From Nonomuraea thailandensis (GTDB lineage Bacteria; Actinomycetota; Actinomycetes; Streptosporangiales; Streptosporangiaceae): a DNA stretch of 64,000 nt. The position numbers were made by a program, and so were the translations under genes. The stretch is taken from the NCBI RefSeq assembly GCF_024172165.1, contig NZ_JAMZEB010000002.1, positions 2,315,501 to 2,379,500 on the forward strand. Reading direction: 5' to 3'. Of this stretch, positions 60,163 through 64,000 are shown in pieces (the first letter of the stretch is position 1; the number at the start of each line of letters is the position of its first letter). The notes below the pieces were generated by a model. It searched no databases, had not been told where the DNA came from, and saw nothing but the letters and a program-made list of their open reading frames with translations.

Positions 60163-61937
60163 GCGCCGCCGGGAGTAGCCCCCTTGGGAACGCCGGCGAG
60201 GCGCTGAGCGGGGGTGCCGGCTCGGGCGGGAGCGCTCGCGAGGTGTTGCGCGGGCGGCGGCCGGAGGTGTTCATCGCGCACCGGGACGAGGCCGAGGTGG
60301 CGGCCGAGGTGGCGGCGGCCTCCGGGCCGCTGGCCGGGCTGCGGCTGGCCGTGAAGAACAACGTGGACGTGGCGGGCTTCCCGACGACCGCGGCCTGCCC
60401 CGCCTTCGCGTCCGGCCCCGCGGCCGCCGACGCTCAGGCGGTGGCGCGGCTGCGGGCCGCCGGCGCGACCGTCGTCGGCGTGACGAACCTCGACCAGTTC
60501 GCGACCGGCCTGGTCGGGCAGCGCAGCCCGTACGGAGGGGTGCGGGACGCGCGCCGGCCGTCATTCGTGTCGGGCGGTTCGAGCTCGGGCTCGGCGGTCG
60601 CGGTGGCGCTCGGCCTGGCCGACCTCGCGATCGGCACCGACACCGCCGGCTCGGGCCGGGTCCCGGCCGCGTTCCAGGGCATCGTGGGGATCAAGCCGAC
60701 GCTGGGCACGGTGTCCGTGGCGGGGGTCGTGCCGGCGTGCCGCTCGTACGACGCGGTCACGATCATGGCGCGGGACCTCGGCACCGCCGGCGCCGCCATG
60801 GCCGCGATGGCCGGCGGCCCCGGGACCCGGCCCTGGCCGGCCGGCGCGCCCCTGGCCGCGCCCGCGGCGGCGCGCGTGGCCGTCCCCGACGAGCTGCCGG
60901 CCATGGCCCCCGGCTGGGCCGACGCCTTCACGGCCGCCGTGGAGCGGCTGCGGGAGGCGGGAGCCGTGGTGGAGCCGATCCGGATCGAGCCGTTCCTGGC
61001 CGCGGCCCGGCTGCTCTACGACGGCGCGCTCGTCGCCGAGCGGCACGCCGCCGTCGGCGGGTTCGTGGACGCCCACCCCGGCGACGTGGACCCCACCGTC
61101 GGCGCGATCATCAGCCGGGCGGGGAAGGTCTCCGCGTCGAGCCTGGTACGCGACGTCGCGCGCCTGGAGCGGCTGCGGCAGGAGTGCATGGAGCTGCTCG
61201 GCGGCTTCGACGCGCTGCTCGTGCCGACGGCGCCCTGCCATCCCACGGTGGCCGAGGTCGCCGCCGAGCCGGTGGCGGTCAACTCGCGCGTCGGCACGTA
61301 CACGAACTTCTGCAACCTGTTCGACCTGTGCGCGGTCGCCGTGCCGGCGGGCACGGTCGACGAGGGCTCCGAGCGGGGGATCGCCCAGTTCGGCGTGACC
61401 GTCCTCGCCCGCCCGTTCCACGACGCGGTCGCGCTCGACCTGGCCGGCCTGGTCGCCGTCCAGCCGGAGCCCCCGGCGGAGTACGCCGGAGGCGCCCCGC
61501 CGCTTCCCGCCGGGACGCCGCCGTGGCCGGCGGCGATCGCGGACGGCGGCGTCCGGGCCGTCGAGCTCTTCGTGGTCGGCGCCCACCTGGCCGGCCAGCC
61601 GCTCGAACCCGAGTTGCGCGACCTCGGCGCCCGCTGGGACCGGCCCGCGCGGACCTCCGCCGCCTACGCCCTGCGCGTGCTCGGCACCGTCCCCCCGAAG
61701 CCGGGGCTGGTGAGGGTCGGCGCAGGCGGCGCGCCCGTCGAGGGCGAGGTCTGGCTGGTGTCCGAGGGGGCGCTCGGCCGTTTCCTGGCCGGCCTGCCCG
61801 CGCCCATGACGCTCGGCCGGGTCGAGCTCTCCGACGGCCGCTGGGCGGTGGGGTTCGGCTGCACGCAGGAGGCGGCGTCGGCGGGCGAGGACATCACGAA
61901 GTACGGCGGCTGGCGCGCCTGGCTGTCGAGCCGCTGA
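60159..61937 (+). CDS. atzF: Allophanate hydrolase
   Basis: 592 residues. Amidase-signature domain (about 1-430) with the catalytic Lys in LRLAVKNNVDV, the cis-Ser in GGSSSGSAVAVALGL and the nucleophile in TDTAGSGRVPAAF, then the C-terminal domain specific to AtzF-type enzymes (VELFVVGAHLAGQPLEPELRDLGA, GEVWLVSEGALGRFL, TKYGGWRAWL). It hydrolyses allophanate to ammonia and CO2, the last step of both urea amidolyase and guanidine routes. Coupled to the carboxylase by ATGA. The first 25 residues are Gly/Ser-rich and atypical. Confidence 0.93.
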   Translation: MSAAGSSPLGNAGEALSGGAGSGGSAREVLRGRRPEVFIAHRDEAEVAAEVAAASGPLAGLRLAVKNNVDVAGFPTTAACPAFASGPAAADAQAVARLRAAGATVVGVTNLDQFATGLVGQRSPYGGVRDARRPSFVSGGSSSGSAVAVALGLADLAIGTDTAGSGRVPAAFQGIVGIKPTLGTVSVAGVVPACRSYDAVTIMARDLGTAGAAMAAMAGGPGTRPWPAGAPLAAPAAARVAVPDELPAMAPGWADAFTAAVERLREAGAVVEPIRIEPFLAAARLLYDGALVAERHAAVGGFVDAHPGDVDPTVGAIISRAGKVSASSLVRDVARLERLRQECMELLGGFDALLVPTAPCHPTVAEVAAEPVAVNSRVGTYTNFCNLFDLCAVAVPAGTVDEGSERGIAQFGVTVLARPFHDAVALDLAGLVAVQPEPPAEYAGGAPPLPAGTPPWPAAIADGGVRAVELFVVGAHLAGQPLEPELRDLGARWDRPARTSAAYALRVLGTVPPKPGLVRVGAGGAPVEGEVWLVSEGALGRFLAGLPAPMTLGRVELSDGRWAVGFGCTQEAASAGEDITKYGGWRAWLSSR

Positions 61938-61958
61938 CCCGGTGGGCTGAGGGAGCGT

Positions 61959-62570
61959 TCACCGGTCCGGGGAGAGGGCCCGGTGCCAGAGGTGGATCAC
62001 GGCGTTCACGTGCGCGGCGCTGTCGCGGCCGGCGGGCGGGTCGAGCAGGGCGCCGTGCAGGTGCGCCTCGATGCCCTGAACGGCCAGCAGCCCGCTGAGC
62101 TCGGGATCGGGGCCACCGGCTCCGATCCGGCGCAGCTCGCCGGCCAGCGCGTGGGCGATCCGCTGCTCGGTCTCCCGGAAGCGGGCGACCAGGCCGGGAG
62201 TGCGGGGCGCCTGGTCGAACAGCAGCCGGTGCAGGGCGGGCCGGTCGGTGTGCAGGTCGGCCACGCACCGCACCAGGCCGGTGAGCAGTTCGAGCAGGGA
62301 CGGGCGCCGCTCGGCGGCGCGGGCGAGGACCTGGGCGACCTGCTCGCCGCTCTGGGCCAGGTGGTGCTCGGCCAGCGCGACCAGCAGGGCGTCCTTGTTC
62401 GGGAAGTACTGATAGAGCGATCCGATGGACACCCCGGCGCGTTCGGCGATCTTGTTCGTGGTGGTGCCGGCGTAGCCGTACCGCTGGAAAAGCTGAGCAG
62501 CCGCCTCCAGGATCACCGCCACCGTCTCACGGGAGCGGTGCTGGCGGGGCTGTTTACGGGGTGTGAGCAC
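61959..62570 (-). CDS. TetR-family regulator
   Basis: 203 residues. Helix-turn-helix: RETVAVILEAAAQLFQRYGYAGTTTNKIAERAGVSIGSLYQYFPNKDALLVALAEHHL. The C-terminal helices (ALHRLLFDQAPRTPGLVARFRE) are typical of AcrR-like proteins. GGGAGG lies 3 nt before the GTG at 62570. It is convergent with the guanidine operon and divergent from the CPBP gene. No clear palindrome was seen in the shared spacer. Confidence 0.87.
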   Translation of the reverse strand: MLTPRKQPRQHRSRETVAVILEAAAQLFQRYGYAGTTTNKIAERAGVSIGSLYQYFPNKDALLVALAEHHLAQSGEQVAQVLARAAERRPSLLELLTGLVRCVADLHTDRPALHRLLFDQAPRTPGLVARFRETEQRIAHALAGELRRIGAGGPDPELSGLLAVQGIEAHLHGALLDPPAGRDSAAHVNAVIHLWHRALSPDR

Positions 62571-62667
62571 GAGCCTCCCATGCGAGTACCGAAAACTGAG
62601 AATAGCTCGCATTATTGAACGGCGGGCTGATCGCCCCGCCTCCCCTCTTGAGAACGGAACCGTCTTC

Positions 62668-63408
62668 GTGCTGCCCGAACTCCTGGCCTACGGCGCCCGG
62701 ACCCTGCCCGGCCTGCTGCTGATCGGCGGTTGCTTCGCGCTCGCGCGCGGCGAGCGTGACCCGCTGCTGCGCATCGTGACGCTCATCCTGGGCTTCGTCC
62801 TGATCAGGGACGCGATGACGCCGCTCGGGTTCTGGCGGCTGGGCGTCGCGGGAGGGGCTCCGTGGCTGCGCTTCACCGGCCAGGCGGGCATCCTGCTGCT
62901 GTTCGGCCTCGGCACGGTGCTGCTGACCGCGGGCCTGCTGCGCGCGGACGCCGGGCTGCGGTCCCTGGTGCGCTGGGGCCGGTTCGGGCCCGCGGCGGCC
63001 GGATGGGGCGTCGGTGGCGGGGTGCTGGCCGCCGCGCCGGTGGTGTTGCTGTCGCTGCCGACCCCGCTGTCCGGGCGCGGCGGGGCGGTCGCCGTCACGC
63101 TGCTGCCGGTGCTGCTGCTGTTCAGCCTGGCCGGCAACCTGGCCGAGGAGGTGCTGTTCCGCGGGTTCCTGCAAGGGCGGCTGGAGCAGCAGTTCGGCGC
63201 CGTACGGGCGGCGCTGCTGTCGGCGTCGCTGTTCGCCGCCTGCCACGTCTTCCTGGCCTCGACCGTCACGGACGCGGGCTGGCCGCTGCTGGCCTTCACC
63301 CTGTACGAGGGGTTGATCTGCGCCTTCCTGCGGCTGCGGAGCGGGGTCGTCGCCGCTGCCCTGGCGCACGGCACCGCGATCTTCCTCCTGGCGGCCGCCC
63401 TGATCTGA
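62668..63408 (+). CDS. CPBP-family intramembrane metalloprotease
   Basis: 246 residues, about seven membrane helices. The glutamate motif is LAEEVLFRGFLQGRLE (EExxxR) in helix 4, with histidines in FAACHVFL and ALAHGTAI, the metal ligands of CPBP (CAAX protease and bacteriocin-processing) proteins. The GTG at 62668 is preferred because the family begins with a membrane helix; the frame extends upstream without features. Divergent from a TetR gene that may control it. Confidence 0.87.
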   Translation: MLPELLAYGARTLPGLLLIGGCFALARGERDPLLRIVTLILGFVLIRDAMTPLGFWRLGVAGGAPWLRFTGQAGILLLFGLGTVLLTAGLLRADAGLRSLVRWGRFGPAAAGWGVGGGVLAAAPVVLLSLPTPLSGRGGAVAVTLLPVLLLFSLAGNLAEEVLFRGFLQGRLEQQFGAVRAALLSASLFAACHVFLASTVTDAGWPLLAFTLYEGLICAFLRLRSGVVAAALAHGTAIFLLAAALI

Positions 63409-63435
63409 GCCGCCGGCATGCGGGCGACGCGACGG

Positions 63436-63467
63436 CGCCCCGGCTCCCGTCGACGGGAGCCGGGGCG
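63436..63467. terminator. Bidirectional perfect-palindrome terminator
   Basis: CGCCCCGGCTCCCGTC (63436-63451) and its exact reverse complement (63452-63467) form a 16-bp inverted repeat without spacer, in the gap between the convergent CPBP and MFS genes, followed by TTGTC. Confidence 0.85.
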
Positions 63468-63517
63468 TTGTCGGGTCGGTCCTGCGCGAGGGACACCGGT
63501 CAGCGGTGGCCAAGGCG

Positions 63518-64000
63518 TCAGCCGCGGGAGCCGGTGAGCTCGTCGGCCGGGGCGCCGGTGCGGGTGCGCAGGGTGGCGGCGGCGATCAGCGCGCCTGCGA
63601 GGGCGATGGCGGCGGCTCCGACGAAGGCGGCGGAGAAGCCGTCGGTCAGCGCGGGCAGGTCGCCGAGCCGGTCGGCGCCGTTGGCGGCGGCCACCGCGGT
63701 CATCGCGGCCAGGCCGAGCGCGGAGCCGACCTGGTAGCTGGTGTTGACGATGCCCGAGGCCAGGCCGCCCTCCTCCGGGCGGGCGGAGGAGATGGCGGTG
63801 CCGAGGGAGGGGATGAAGGCCAGCGACATGCCGAGGGCTGCCACGAGGCTGGCGGGCAGGACGTCGGCGGCGAAGCCGCCGTCCGGGCTGATCAGCGACA
63901 GCCACGCCATCCCCGCCGTGAGCAGGAGCAGGCCGGTGACCGTGGTCGGCTTGGGGCCGAAGCGGCCGATGGCCCGCGGCGCCACGACGATCATGCCGAT
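63518..64000 (-). CDS. MFS transporter, C-terminal part (cut by window edge)
   Basis: The 3' end of a major-facilitator gene; the 5' part lies beyond 64000. The visible 160 residues hold the last transmembrane helices (KPTTVTGLLLLTAGMAWLSLI, VLPASLVAALGMSLAFIPSLGTAISSARPEEGGLASGIVNTSYQVGSALGLAAMTAVAAA). The GLASGIVNTSYQVGSALG motif is that of the EmrB/QacA 14-helix drug-efflux branch. Convergent with the CPBP gene across a perfect terminator. Confidence 0.85.
   Translation of the reverse strand: MGMIVVAPRAIGRFGPKPTTVTGLLLLTAGMAWLSLISPDGGFAADVLPASLVAALGMSLAFIPSLGTAISSARPEEGGLASGIVNTSYQVGSALGLAAMTAVAAANGADRLGDLPALTDGFSAAFVGAAAIALAGALIAAATLRTRTGAPADELTGSRG

Overview
The window is very GC-rich with strong GC3 bias. 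It holds about 60 protein genes separated by short gaps, often with ATGA or GTGA stop/start overlaps. WhiB, ECF41-type sigma factor, DUF3040, PadR, tricorn protease and HelD homologues all point to a sporulating soil actinomycete. The style fits Streptosporangiaceae such as Nonomuraea, but that placement is inference from gene content. No rRNA, tRNA, CRISPR array or complete insertion sequence was recognised.

Layout. 1-7.5 kb: secreted SGNH hydrolase and HNH-type protein tail to tail, two-gene fluoride channel (crcB pair), two SAM methyltransferases, HtrA-like protease, GT4 glycosyltransferase. 7.6-14.8 kb: tricorn protease, a 40-residue lysine-rich protein, a Tet/Otr-type ribosomal protection protein behind a short upstream ORF, a radical SAM protein and a DUF3040 membrane protein. 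14.8-22.6 kb: an ECF41-type sigma factor and a divergent FAD oxidase that share outward-facing matching promoters; DHFR-like and ArsR-SRPBCC pair; siderophore-interacting protein opposite a TetR; OsmC; PadR plus hydrolase. 22.6-29.7 kb: penicillin-binding protein, acyltransferase and NUDIX gene with a structured leader between the last two, a deletion scar joining tails of a sensor kinase and an FtsX-like permease, and a HelD-type helicase opposite a TetR across a nested palindrome. 29.8-38.1 kb: SulP transporter translated from a 20-codon leader, lone tyrosine recombinase with adjoining tandem repeats, TPP enzyme, flavoprotein, universal stress protein, NAD(P)-binding protein.

38.1-47 kb is an iron-sulfur/ferritin-like block: a ferritin-like protein fused to two CDGSH modules, a shorter paralogue 3.5 kb downstream, a WhiB protein, two hydrolases, an ECF sigma factor lacking the usual C-terminal domain, and a sodium:solute symporter with a small membrane partner. 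47-50 kb is decayed: a LuxR-type regulator that lost its P-loop and a cytochrome P450 that lost its catalytic core, around two cupins. 50-53.4 kb carries rifampicin monooxygenase (rox) preceded by a copy of the rifamycin-associated element, a nitronate monooxygenase and a TetR.

53.3-62 kb is the most coherent pathway: an APC permease diverging from a four-gene operon for the two UAAP proteins (family now known as carboxyguanidine deiminase), a urea/guanidine carboxylase and allophanate hydrolase, which together would turn guanidine (or urea) into ammonia and CO2. A palindromic 8-4-8 site lies directly in front of each divergent unit and I see no guanidine riboswitch, which suggests a protein regulator. 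The window closes with a TetR, a CPBP protease and the C-terminal part of an MFS transporter.
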